Positions 1-8,187 of a DNA stretch of 64,000 nucleotides are shown one piece after another. The notes below the pieces were generated by a model, which saw nothing but the letters and a program-made list of their open reading frames with translations, was not told the origin of the DNA and searched no databases. The translations under genes were made by a program, and so were the position numbers. Source of the DNA: an uncultured Clostridia bacterium (GTDB lineage Bacteria > Bacillota > Clostridia > TANB77 > CAG-508). The stretch spans positions 1 through 64,000 of the forward strand of contig CAKOXK010000004.1 of assembly GCA_934130085.1 (NCBI GenBank). Reading direction: 5' to 3'. How positions within the stretch are numbered: position 1 is the stretch's first letter; every line of letters starts with the position of its first letter.

Positions 1-32
1 GTTTTTTTGCTGAATATATTATTCATTGATAC

Positions 33-101
33 GCAACTCCTTTCATTATTTTATCATTTATGCGTCGAAACATAATGATATTATATCATGAAAGGAGTTG
101 C
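33..101. repeat. 14-bp inverted repeat pair
   Basis: Perfect 14-bp arms at 33-46 and 88-101 (gcaactcctttcat and its complement) are separated by 41 bases. They lie just downstream of the truncated IS110 transposase gene and may mark the end of another small element or a hairpin. A second short palindrome (ccggcatagccgg) sits at about 131-143. The function is unknown. Confidence 0.5.
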
Positions 102-148
102 TTTGCTACAAAGCTAAAGCTATCTTTACTACCGGCATAGCCGGAAGT

Positions 149-814
149 TTATTTCACAACAAAAGTAATCATGTCTTCATCAGACATATTAACAATATCA
201 TCTGGAGTAAAGTCTGCAATGATGGATTTTGATGTATTGCCAAATAAATTGCTAAAAGGTTCGTCTTCTTTTTTTGCAATATAAAGAGAAGAGAACTTTA
301 AATAAATATTGCTCATCATATAAGCTTTTTCTCGAGTAATAGTTTTAACCAAATGAAAACGCTGTCTAGTTAAGTGTTGAAGAGCAAAGAGCTGAGAAGC
401 TTTATATGGTTGTTGGTTTATTCGACCACAGCGAGCCATATCAGCCAAAACAAAAGCGTCTTTAGGATCAGTCTTATCCATGTCAGAATAAGTTTTTCTA
501 AAATTGCTAGACTCTTTAGGGTTTATAACAAAAACTTTAGAATTAAAGTTAAAAAGTGAATTGTTAGAAGCCAAAAGGTTAGCAATATGAAAACTAAATA
601 CATTAGTAGATTCTAAGACCATAGTAACAAATTTTAAATCATTATCTTTAAGGGCATTAAAAATTCTTTCTATTGCAATTTCACTACTAGGTAAGTCATT
701 GGCAATAGAAAAATCAAGAATGTGTTTTCCTTCAAAGTTAATGGCACAAAAGTAGTTACTAGAAGAACTAACATCAATGCCTACAAACAAAGTAGATAAA
801 ACATCTTTATTCAT
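149..814 (-). pseudogene. IS110-family transposase, C-terminally truncated
   Basis: The 221-residue product matches the N-terminal RuvC-like DEDD domain of IS110/IS1111 transposases. Visible acidic residues are D14 in GIDVS, E68 in LEST, and D116 and D119 in KTDPKDA. Family members are usually near 400 residues and carry a second domain with a catalytic serine; that half is missing, so this copy is probably inactive. The start at 814 follows a purine-rich AAAGGCGGGGA site. The DEDD domain, with the C-terminal serine and an RNA guide, performs recombination in intact members. It is a remnant next to a serine-recombinase element. Confidence 0.8.
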
Positions 815-1189
815 AAAATCCCCGCCTTTCTTGAAAGAATAAAGATAAAAATTAAGGACTATTCCTTAGCAATTAAAAATAAAATCAACCTCGCATATAA
901 GCATTCATCAAATTATTGTTAACATCATTGCTACAGTGACCAATAATAAGAGATGCAGCAGTTGGTAAGAAAATAATTTTTAATGTAAGGCTTCACTCTT
1001 TCAGAGCAATACCAATAAAGGTTTGCAGGAGTTGATAAAGTTTGCCTTAAGTTGTACCTAATAAGATTATACTAAAGAATAGTCTAATTAGAAAGGTTAT
1101 TTAAAATAAAAAATATAAAAGAAAGAATATGTTTATAAAATTTATATTAAATAAACCTTATAAACATATTATACGAGGAGTTGATAATT
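815..1189. other. Non-coding stretch upstream of the IS110 remnant
   Basis: No convincing ORF is seen. In IS110-group elements the non-coding end upstream of the transposase encodes the bridge RNA, so the part next to the gene (about 815-1080) is where one would lie, on the minus strand. Short self-complementary stretches such as aaggactattcctt near 863 are visible, but I cannot draw a bridge RNA fold with confidence. At 1128-1138 and 1158-1168 there is a perfect 11-bp inverted repeat (tatgtttataa) just ahead of the leader ORF of the next gene. Confidence 0.3.
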
Positions 1190-1243
1190 ATGATTTCGTA
1201 TAAATTATATTTTATTATAGATAGATTCAAGAGGTGTCAATAG
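1190..1243 (+). CDS. 17-residue leader peptide upstream of serine recombinase
   Basis: ATG at 1190 follows GAGGAG (1175-1180) with 9-nt spacing and encodes MISYKLYFIIDRFKRCQ, ending at TAG 1241-1243. The stop lies inside the 5' arm of the terminator-like hairpin at 1231-1277, as in leader peptides that control attenuation. A ribosome on this ORF would cover the 5' arm and block the terminator. No other function is suggested. Expression is an inference from the ribosome binding site and the position. Confidence 0.45.
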   Translation: MISYKLYFIIDRFKRCQ

Positions 1244-1277
1244 TACTGTTATCAGTACTTGGTACCTCTTTTTTTTT
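1231..1277 (+). terminator. Terminator-like hairpin (possible attenuator) before the recombinase
   Basis: GAGGT and AGTACTG segments of the left arm pair with CAGTACT and ACCTC of the right arm around a TTAT loop, followed by about ten T residues (1268-1277). It ends four bases before the ATG at 1281 and overlaps the leader ORF, so it can attenuate the downstream recombinase. It could also simply insulate the element from upstream transcription. Confidence 0.65.
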
Positions 1278-1295
1278 GAAATGGAGGTTGTAAAA

Positions 1296-3206
1296 TTGGA
1301 AGAAGAGAAAAAAAGATGTGGTCTTTATATGAGAGTTTCAACAGAAGACCAAGCAAGAGAAGGTTTCAGCTTACCAGAGCAAAGAGAAAGATTAGAAAGC
1401 TTTTGTAAATTTAAGGGTTATGAAATAGTTGATTATTATGAAGATGCTGGAATAAGTGCTAAAACAGGAAATTACAGACCAGAGTTTGAAAGACTTAAAG
1501 AAGACATTAAGTCAAAAAAGATTAATACTATTGTTGCATTAAAACTTGATAGAATAACAAGGAGTATTTATGACTGGGAAAATATAATGACTTTTTTAGA
1601 CAATAATGATGCCTTTATTGATTGTGCAAATGATGAAATAAATACAACAAATGCAAATGGAAAGATGATTTCAAGACTTTTAATGAGTGTTAGTCAGAAT
1701 GAAATTGAAAGGACAAGTGAAAGAACTAAAGTGGGTTTAGCAGGAGCAATAAAAAATGGACATATTCCAAGTGTTGCTCCATTAGGATATAAACATAAGG
1801 ATAAAAAACTTGTAATAGATTATGAAACAAAAGATGTTGTAGTTAGGATATTCAAATTATATTATGATGGCTACTCTTATAAAAAAATTAGTAATATATT
1901 AAATGACGAAAAAATATTAGGAAAAACAAATTGGCGTGACTCAACAATTGTAGGAATAATTGAAAATGAAATTTATAAAGGAGACTATGTACATTGTAAA
2001 AAAACAAAGCATCCAACATATTATGAAAATGTTGTTGAGCCCATAATTTCAAAAGAATTATGGGAAGAATGTCAAGTACAACAAAAGAAAAATTCTAGAA
2101 GTTACAAGCGTACATTAACATATCTTTATTTACAAAAATTAAGATGCCCTAAATGTGGAAGAATATTAGGTGGAAAAGCAACTACAAAGAAAAATGGAAA
2201 TGTTTATTATTACTACTATTGCAATGATTGTAAAATTAATCTTAAAGAAAATGTTATAAATGAATTCTTTGACCAATTTGTAAATGAGTTAGTAGAATAT
2301 GATTCAGTTGTAAACCAATTCTTTTTGCCAATGATTAAGCAAAAATTTGATGAACCAAAAGAAGAGCTAGAAAAAGAAATTGATAATCAGAAAAACAAAT
2401 TGGAAAGAATACGAAAAGCCTATGTAAATGGTGCATTTGAATTAGAGGAATATAATCAGGAAAAGAAAATCGTTGAAAAAGCAATTGATGAGTTAGAAAG
2501 CAAATTGCAGACAACTAATGAGACAGAAGAAATCAATTTTACACCAAGAGATATTCTTTTAAAAAGAGATATTGACTACATAAATAAACTTAAACTTGAA
2601 GATGAATATAAAAGAAGAACAAAAACTTGGAAAGATTACACTAGGGCTGAAAAAGCAGATTTAATAATGAGATTTGTAGATAATATTGAACTTGCAATTA
2701 TTGGTCAAGTAGTTGTAGTAAAACAAGTAAATTTTAGAGAATCAATGTGCAAGCCATTTCAAGATTTATATGACAATGGTTACATAGATATTCATAAGCC
2801 AACAATATTTGGAAATGTAGTTGGAAGTCTAAGATTTAGTAATTATTTGAATCCAGAAGAAGTAAGTGAAGTAATATTGAGGTTGCAAAACTATTATGAT
2901 GTAGGTTATACAGAAGCAACATATTATGTTGAAGATCAAGTATTTTATTTTAATTTTGTACAAGATAATAGTGCAATAGTTAGAGTATTTCCACTTGAAG
3001 ATTATTATAAACTTGATCCAGATAATAAGATGAAAACATATCAATTTGGAATAATTTATATTAGAGAAGAAGATAAATTTCAAATAGAAAATATTGATGC
3101 TGCTTTTGATTATATACCAGATGAAAGTAGTGTAGGCTTAATTTACCCAAAGAATTGTGGCACAGTAAAACTTGGAGTAAAGCCTGTTAAATTTGCCGAT
3201 AAATAG
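1296..3206 (+). CDS. Large serine recombinase (integrative element integrase)
   Basis: Site-specific recombinase that would excise and integrate its element through a 5' phosphoserine intermediate. The N-terminal resolvase domain shows YMRVSTEDQAREGFS with catalytic Ser15. A Recombinase domain follows, then a zinc ribbon (CPKCGR...CNDC), then a coiled coil of about 100 residues. The ORF extends to ATG 1281, but GGAGG at 1283-1287 is spaced 8 nt from TTG 1296, so TTG is chosen (636 residues). The last 140 or so residues, after the usual TndX-like end, form an extra unrecognised domain rich in aromatic and acidic residues. It is preceded by a leader peptide and hairpin, and followed by an oriT-like region and a relaxase gene, which suggests an integrative mobilizable element. 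Confidence 0.9.
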   Translation: MEEEKKRCGLYMRVSTEDQAREGFSLPEQRERLESFCKFKGYEIVDYYEDAGISAKTGNYRPEFERLKEDIKSKKINTIVALKLDRITRSIYDWENIMTFLDNNDAFIDCANDEINTTNANGKMISRLLMSVSQNEIERTSERTKVGLAGAIKNGHIPSVAPLGYKHKDKKLVIDYETKDVVVRIFKLYYDGYSYKKISNILNDEKILGKTNWRDSTIVGIIENEIYKGDYVHCKKTKHPTYYENVVEPIISKELWEECQVQQKKNSRSYKRTLTYLYLQKLRCPKCGRILGGKATTKKNGNVYYYYYCNDCKINLKENVINEFFDQFVNELVEYDSVVNQFFLPMIKQKFDEPKEELEKEIDNQKNKLERIRKAYVNGAFELEEYNQEKKIVEKAIDELESKLQTTNETEEINFTPRDILLKRDIDYINKLKLEDEYKRRTKTWKDYTRAEKADLIMRFVDNIELAIIGQVVVVKQVNFRESMCKPFQDLYDNGYIDIHKPTIFGNVVGSLRFSNYLNPEEVSEVILRLQNYYDVGYTEATYYVEDQVFYFNFVQDNSAIVRVFPLEDYYKLDPDNKMKTYQFGIIYIREEDKFQIENIDAAFDYIPDESSVGLIYPKNCGTVKLGVKPVKFADK

Positions 3207-3323
3207 CCCTCTTTTTAGCATGCTTTTGTGTTCATATTTTTCACAGATAAATTTTTTAAAACACGATTATTTAACTAATTACTATAATATAATACAAAAA
3301 TTCACTGCTCAAAATATGAACAA

Positions 3324-3700
3324 GCCTCGCCAGCAAAAAATTCAAACTTTGCTACTTTTTTAAAAGGCGAGGCAAAGATGAATTTTGCTTTGACAAAATT
3401 CATAACCCCCTATGAGTTTTGACATAATATCAAAACTCGGGGGCTCTGCCACGTCAAAGCAAATTACACTCATAACAATTTTATATAAATATAAAATTGT
3501 ATATTCGTTACATTGCTTTTCCTTATTCCCTAAAAAGTTCGAATAAATTCTCACTTTTTGGGAGCCCTCAATTTTGTTATTAAAATAACAAAATTGGCAG
3601 AGATTTTCAAATAAAAGAACAAGTCTTTTATTTGACTTATATCAATCTCAAACAAAATTGAAATTGATATAAGTGTAAATCTAAAATAAATTTTAGATTT
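3324..3700. repeat. Array of eight inverted repeats between recombinase and relaxase
   Basis: Eight inverted repeats follow one another: 3324-3373 (8-bp arms, gcctcgcc), 3378-3403 (9 bp), 3406-3443 (ccccc plus gagttttga arms), 3475-3500 (11 bp), 3569-3596 (12 bp), 3609-3633 (10 bp), 3635-3674 (12 bp) and 3677-3700 (11 bp). Such density is typical of oriT and single-strand origin regions next to relaxase genes. The loop of the second hairpin (gctttgac) is complementary to gtcaaagc at 3453-3460. I regard the short minus-strand ORF here as non-coding. Confidence 0.75.
3452..3500 (-). other. Candidate oriT nick region
   Basis: Read on the minus strand, a perfect 11-bp inverted repeat with a 4-nt loop (3475-3500) is followed by tatgAGTGTaatttgCTTTg. 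The MobV prototype pMV158 has an inverted repeat followed by ATAGTGTG/TTATACTTTA. The order (hairpin, then AGTGT, then CTTT) is the same and the relaxase gene lies 260 bp away. The exact nick position is inferred. Confidence 0.45.
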
Positions 3701-3758
3701 ATCTAAATAGCAGTTGCAAAAGAAGAATTATTTAGGCTAATCAAAGGAGGTGTAAAAT

Positions 3759-5153
3759 ATGCAGGAAGAGTTAGCATATTCAATTCATTTAGGCAGTGAT
3801 AAAAACAAGACTAATAAAGCAAAAGAAGTTGCAAAAAATAATCCGTCAGGTACTACCTCATTTAGCAACAATGGAATTCAAAATGCACAACAGCTATCAA
3901 AAGTAAATAAGCATAATTTAAGAGATTATGAGAATAACAATGAAGACATTTTTATATTAAAAGGAACTGACAATTTGTATCAAGATGTTAAACAGATTTA
4001 TTTGCAAGAGTTTGAAGAGTCCAGAATTGAATATAATAATAAGCAAACCAGAGAAGATAGAAAAATAAACGATTATTTTAAACATATTTCAGATAGTAGC
4101 TTATGGGACTTGGCTTGTGAAATTGTAATTGAACTTGGAGATATGGAATATTGGCAAGATAAAGACAAAAATTATAGAATGAAAATGGTTGATGTCTATA
4201 ACGAGCAAGTAAAAGATTTAGAAAAAATTGTTCCAGAGTTTAGAATAGCAAATGCAGTAATACATTTTGATGAAACATCTCCACATCTCCATATTGTTGG
4301 CGTACCAGTAACAGATAATAATAAACGAGGAATGAAAAAGCAAGTGGCAAAATCAAAAATATTTACAAAAGATTCATTAAAAAATCTACAAGATAAAATG
4401 AGAATCTGTTGTATAAAGTCTTACAATAAGTTTTATGAGAAAAACGATAAATTGAAGCATAAGCAAAAAGGCAGAAACATTGATGTTAATGTAAAAGATA
4501 TGAAAAACTATAAAGAATTTAAAAATCAATATAGTCAAAATAGGAAAAAGTTTGAAAGGACTACTGAAAACATTGATAATATTGATAATTCATCAAAAAA
4601 TATTGATTTCTTATTAGATAATTTAAAACCAACTAGACTAAATAAAACAAACAAAATTATTACAGATGATGAAATCAAACAAATAAAAGAATATATGAAA
4701 GATGTTTCTAAAACCACAAAATCAGTCAGAAATATAAATGGATTGAATAAATTCATTGATGATTTTGAAGACAAGTATAGTGAAATGCAATCTGATAATC
4801 GTTCACTTGAATATCAAGTAGAATTAAGAGATAATGAAATATACAGGCTAAAAAAGGAGAATTCAAGTAAAGACAAACAAATTGAAAATTCAAAATATAA
4901 TTTAGAAATTATCAAAGGACAATTATATAGATTTAAGAATTTTTGGAAAAGTATTATGTCCCACTTTCACAATAGAATATGCTATGATAATGATGAAAAT
5001 TACAAAATTGTTAGTGATGACTTATATAAAAATGGAATATTTACAGATGATGAAAATGAAATTGCAAACAATATTTCAAGAAAAGTAAAATTAAAAGATG
5101 ATGAAAGCACTAAAAATAATAGATATTATAAAAATAATGATGATACAAGATAA
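3759..5153 (+). CDS. mobV: MobV-family relaxase (Pre/Mob)
   Basis: A plasmid-type recombination/mobilization protein that nicks oriT and pilots the strand during transfer by a helper conjugative system. The 464 residues include an N-terminal HNLR motif (about residues 52-55) and the signature HFDETSPHLHIVGVPV, with His169, Asp171, Glu172, His176 and His178 forming the HxDE..PHxH metal and catalytic motif. The C-terminal 200 residues are lysine- and asparagine-rich and coiled-coil-like. Start: AAAGGAGG, 7 nt before ATG. No type IV secretion genes are seen, so transfer would depend on another element. Confidence 0.88.
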   Translation: MQEELAYSIHLGSDKNKTNKAKEVAKNNPSGTTSFSNNGIQNAQQLSKVNKHNLRDYENNNEDIFILKGTDNLYQDVKQIYLQEFEESRIEYNNKQTREDRKINDYFKHISDSSLWDLACEIVIELGDMEYWQDKDKNYRMKMVDVYNEQVKDLEKIVPEFRIANAVIHFDETSPHLHIVGVPVTDNNKRGMKKQVAKSKIFTKDSLKNLQDKMRICCIKSYNKFYEKNDKLKHKQKGRNIDVNVKDMKNYKEFKNQYSQNRKKFERTTENIDNIDNSSKNIDFLLDNLKPTRLNKTNKIITDDEIKQIKEYMKDVSKTTKSVRNINGLNKFIDDFEDKYSEMQSDNRSLEYQVELRDNEIYRLKKENSSKDKQIENSKYNLEIIKGQLYRFKNFWKSIMSHFHNRICYDNDENYKIVSDDLYKNGIFTDDENEIANNISRKVKLKDDESTKNNRYYKNNDDTR

Positions 5154-5205
5154 AATAAAGATTCAAAAATATTATAAATTTTATATGAGAAAGGAAAACA
5201 AAATT

Positions 5206-5271
5206 ATGGAAATGGAACAGAGTGAAATAAACAAAACAGCATTGTATTTATTTAATTCAATAAAAATATAA
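5206..5271 (+). CDS. Possible 21-residue small protein
   Basis: ATG at 5206 follows AAAGGA with suitable spacing and encodes a short polar peptide starting MEMEQSEINK. It sits between the relaxase and the DUF1016 gene. It resembles no family I know and could be the fragment of a longer lost gene. Confidence 0.25.
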   Translation: MEMEQSEINKTALYLFNSIKI

Positions 5272-5320
5272 AAAAATCAACAAATTATTTAATAAATGTG
5301 GTATAATAACAAAAATAATA

Positions 5321-5357
5321 TTTTGAATTTTGCTAACGCTATTAGCAAAATTCAAAA
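5321..5357 (+). promoter_or_regulatory. 16-bp perfect hairpin in the DUF1016 gene leader
   Basis: Arms 5321-5336 and 5342-5357 are perfectly complementary with a 5-nt loop. The hairpin lies between a TATAAT box at 5302-5307 and the GAGGA ribosome binding site at 5364-5367, so it would be in the 5' leader of the nuclease gene. There is no T-run, so a simple terminator is unlikely. It may affect translation or mRNA stability. Confidence 0.5.
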
Positions 5358-5372
5358 GAAATGAGGATAAAT

Positions 5373-6395
5373 ATGAGTAATGAAATAGATAAAGATTTTA
5401 AAAATATAATTATAAAGGCAAAAGAAGATATTTTAGCAACTCGATATAATATTATGCAAAATGCAAATAGTGAAGTTATTAAATTATATTTTAGACTAGG
5501 AAAAATCATCAGTGAAAACTCAAAATATGGAAATAATTTTATAAAAAATTTTTCTACTTCTTTAAGACTAGAGTTTCCTAATACTACTGGCTTTTCTGAA
5601 AGAAATCTAGCGAGAATGAAAAAATTTTATGAAGAGTATAAAGACTTATCAAATTTGCCACCAGCAGTGGCAAATTTGCCTTGGACTCATAATTGCATTT
5701 TGTTAGAAAAAGTTAAAGATGAAAATATAAGAAATTGGTATGCACAAAAATGTTTAGAAAATGGATGGTCTAAAGTTGTACTTGATCATCAAATAGATTT
5801 ACAGTTGTATGAAAGACAGGCAATTGCTGACAAATTAACTAATTTTAATGATAAACTACCCGTATCACAAAGTGAACTTGCAAAAGATGTAATAAAAGAT
5901 CCATATATTTTTGAACTAGAAGGAATTAAAGAAGAAGCTGTTGAGAAAGATATTGAAAATGCAATGATGGAAAAAATAAAAAATGTACTACTTGAATTAG
6001 GCAAAGGATTTAGTTTTGTTGGAAATCAATATAAAATTTCTACAGAAAATCAAGATTATTATATAGATATGTTATTTTATCATTTAGATTTAAGATGTTA
6101 TATTGTTGTTGAACTAAAAAATGTGGAGTTTAAACCTGAATTTATAGGACAATTAAGTTTTTATACAACAGCTGTTGATGAAACATTAAAGAAAGAACAA
6201 GATAATCAAACAATAGGATTATTACTATGCAAAGGAAAAGATAAATTGTCTGTAGAATGGGCTTTAAAAGGAACAAATTCTCCAATTGGAGTTACATCAT
6301 ATGAAGTTAGAAATGAAATACCAAAGGAAATTAGAGATAAATTACCTACTGAAGAAGATATAAATAGACATATAAATTTTAATGATAAAAAATAA
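5373..6395 (+). CDS. DUF1016/YhcG-family PDDEXK nuclease
   Basis: The N-terminal helical DUF1016 domain spans roughly residues 10-160 and the C-terminal PDDEXK nuclease domain roughly 170-320. The catalytic pattern is D232 (YIDMLFYH) followed by E247 and K249 (VVELK). Family members are common in mobile elements and have been proposed to act in defence or DNA processing; the substrate is not established. ATG 5373 is chosen over 5361 because GAGG at 5364-5366 would otherwise lie inside the gene. A strong hairpin precedes it. It converges on an XRE regulator, sharing a bidirectional terminator. Confidence 0.85.
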   Translation: MSNEIDKDFKNIIIKAKEDILATRYNIMQNANSEVIKLYFRLGKIISENSKYGNNFIKNFSTSLRLEFPNTTGFSERNLARMKKFYEEYKDLSNLPPAVANLPWTHNCILLEKVKDENIRNWYAQKCLENGWSKVVLDHQIDLQLYERQAIADKLTNFNDKLPVSQSELAKDVIKDPYIFELEGIKEEAVEKDIENAMMEKIKNVLLELGKGFSFVGNQYKISTENQDYYIDMLFYHLDLRCYIVVELKNVEFKPEFIGQLSFYTTAVDETLKKEQDNQTIGLLLCKGKDKLSVEWALKGTNSPIGVTSYEVRNEIPKEIRDKLPTEEDINRHINFNDKK

Positions 6396-6400
6396 TTAAT

Positions 6401-6431
6401 AATAGACACACTTAAATTAAGCGTGTCTATT
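6401..6431. terminator. Bidirectional terminator between DUF1016 gene and XRE gene
   Basis: Inverted repeat aatagacaca...cgtgtctatt with 10-bp arms around cttaaattaag (one G-T pair). It follows the nuclease stop and contains the stop codon of the minus-strand XRE gene. Both sides are AT-rich. Confidence 0.6.
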
Positions 6432-6683
6432 ATACATATCAACTCTAACAGGTAATTTTTTTGCTAATTTTGCGGTTTCTTCATTAAATAATGCTTCAGG
6501 CTTAACTTTAAAAGATTTAGCAATAAAATCAATATTTTTACAAGTCAAATTAGCATTTCCTGTTTCAATAACGCTTATATATGCCATTTTAAATTTTGTT
6601 TTATTTGCATATTGTTCTTGTGTCAAATTATTTTTATATCTATACCACTTTGTGTTCAAACCAATTAATTCCATTGAAGTCAT
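6417..6683 (-). CDS. XRE-family helix-turn-helix regulator
   Basis: An 88-residue single-domain DNA-binding protein with the classic HTH pattern LTQEQYANKTKFKMAYISVI (about residues 20-39) followed by ETGNANLT. It probably represses promoters of the surrounding element. GGAGGTG precedes the ATG at 6683 with good spacing. It is convergent with the DUF1016 gene. The AT-rich intergenic stretch 6684-6923, between this gene and the divergent one at 6924, is where an operator would be expected. Confidence 0.85.
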   Translation of the reverse strand: MTSMELIGLNTKWYRYKNNLTQEQYANKTKFKMAYISVIETGNANLTCKNIDFIAKSFKVKPEALFNEETAKLAKKLPVRVDMYNRHA

Positions 6684-6923
6684 AATTTACACCTCCAATT
6701 GCACTTTACAATTTATAAATTATTTATATTTAAATTATAAAGATAAAACTTATAAAATTTAACACCATTAAAACTTATTAAGATATATCTAAACAGAATT
6801 CAAAAAATTGTCTAAAAATGTTGAAATATAAAAATATAAGTGGTATACTTAAGAAAATTATTTAGGCAGAAGAGGTAAAAAATCCCCTTCAAAGTAAATT
6901 TATGCCTTTTGAAAGGAATGTGA

Positions 6924-7946
6924 TTGATAATGGAAGATTTAAAAGAAAATTATTGGAAGGAATTTAATGAATTTAAGCAAACATGTACTCCAAATTTATT
7001 AAAAGCAATTGAATTAGTTGAAAAATTTTATCATTGTAACGATAAACGTGTAATTAGATTAATTTTAGAATATGAAAACAAATGGATTGTTGTAGTAGAT
7101 AACTATAAAAGTGAAAGTATTGGAGAAAAAGCTAGAACTGTTGACCAATATAATTATTCAATGGATCCTTTTTACTATCAATATTATAGAAATATTGAAA
7201 TTATAAAAAAAGCCAAGACATTATTTTGTTATAATATCAAAGAAGAAAAGGAGTATAACGCAACAGAAAGTAGCAAAACAACATTTGATATGGAAAATTT
7301 TAAATTAATAGAAGATGAATGCAAAACAAATGGTTTTACACAATATTTAAATAATATGATAGAAAAAGCAGTGTCACAAATTATTACTAGTGATGGACAA
7401 GATCCATATTGGATTGATGTATCAAGACAAATATTGAAAACACTAATATTAATAGATCTTTCTTCTAAAAATGTGGAGGTTGATATACCTAATATACTTG
7501 TAAATGCTAGAAATAAAATTGAAGAAGGATTAAAAAATCCAACTATTTGCAATTTTATTGATTATAAAGGTATTAATACAATTATACAAAATGAAAAGAT
7601 TTTTGAAAGTACTATGAAAATAATAAAGAATGATTTAGAAACAATGGAGAAAGAAAATTACTGGAAAGAATTTAATGAGTTTAAAAAAACTTGCACTACA
7701 GAATTATTAAAAGCAATTGATTATGTTGAGAGAGAAGAACACTGCAATTCTAATCTTGTAATAACATCTATTAGGGAATATGAAGACAAATGGATTATGG
7801 GTGTTGGAAAAATTGGTTATATAATAGTTGGACCACACCCTATAATGATTGATAAGAAAAACTTTAAGACAGAAATAATGGACTATACTCCACATAATTT
7901 TGAAATTTTAGATAATGCAAAAAAAATATTTTTGTTTAAATATTAA
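6924..7946 (+). CDS. Orphan protein with duplicated terminal domains
   Basis: I do not recognise the family. Residues 5-100 and 243-340 are copies of one domain: each begins ENYWKEFNEFK and then has TC, LLKAI, HC, EY.nKWI and a final NA/KA..lF motif. The middle segment (about 105-240) contains DPYWIDVSRQILKTLILI, faintly like a segment of VirD4/TraG coupling proteins, but no Walker motifs are present. TTG 6924 is 6 nt from AAAGGA; ATG 6930 is the alternative. The protein is probably cytoplasmic. It is divergent from the XRE regulator, which may control it. Confidence 0.6.
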   Translation: MIMEDLKENYWKEFNEFKQTCTPNLLKAIELVEKFYHCNDKRVIRLILEYENKWIVVVDNYKSESIGEKARTVDQYNYSMDPFYYQYYRNIEIIKKAKTLFCYNIKEEKEYNATESSKTTFDMENFKLIEDECKTNGFTQYLNNMIEKAVSQIITSDGQDPYWIDVSRQILKTLILIDLSSKNVEVDIPNILVNARNKIEEGLKNPTICNFIDYKGINTIIQNEKIFESTMKIIKNDLETMEKENYWKEFNEFKKTCTTELLKAIDYVEREEHCNSNLVITSIREYEDKWIMGVGKIGYIIVGPHPIMIDKKNFKTEIMDYTPHNFEILDNAKKIFLFKY

Positions 7947-8187
7947 AAAAGCTAGGAATAAATATAGAAAAATATCAATGATAAAAAATAATCTTAAAGT
8001 GCAAATATATATAATTGACATATAGACCATAATTAAAATAATTATGTAATAAACATTATATTAAAGGTTATAATAAAATTAAATCAATATAGTAAGATAA
8101 CGTAATGTTAAAATAGATCATTTTACTATATACTAAAAAATGCAAACGCTATAATAGTAAAAGATTATTTTTAAATGGAGAACAAAT

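Noticed and set aside
3360..3554. 64-residue minus-strand ORF in the oriT region
   Set aside because: It lies across several perfect hairpins and has no ribosome binding site. I take the reading frame as a by-product of the structured origin region.
6924..7946. VirD4/TraG coupling protein
   Set aside because: Only a short central stretch is reminiscent. There are no Walker A or B motifs and the ends are duplicated unrelated domains.
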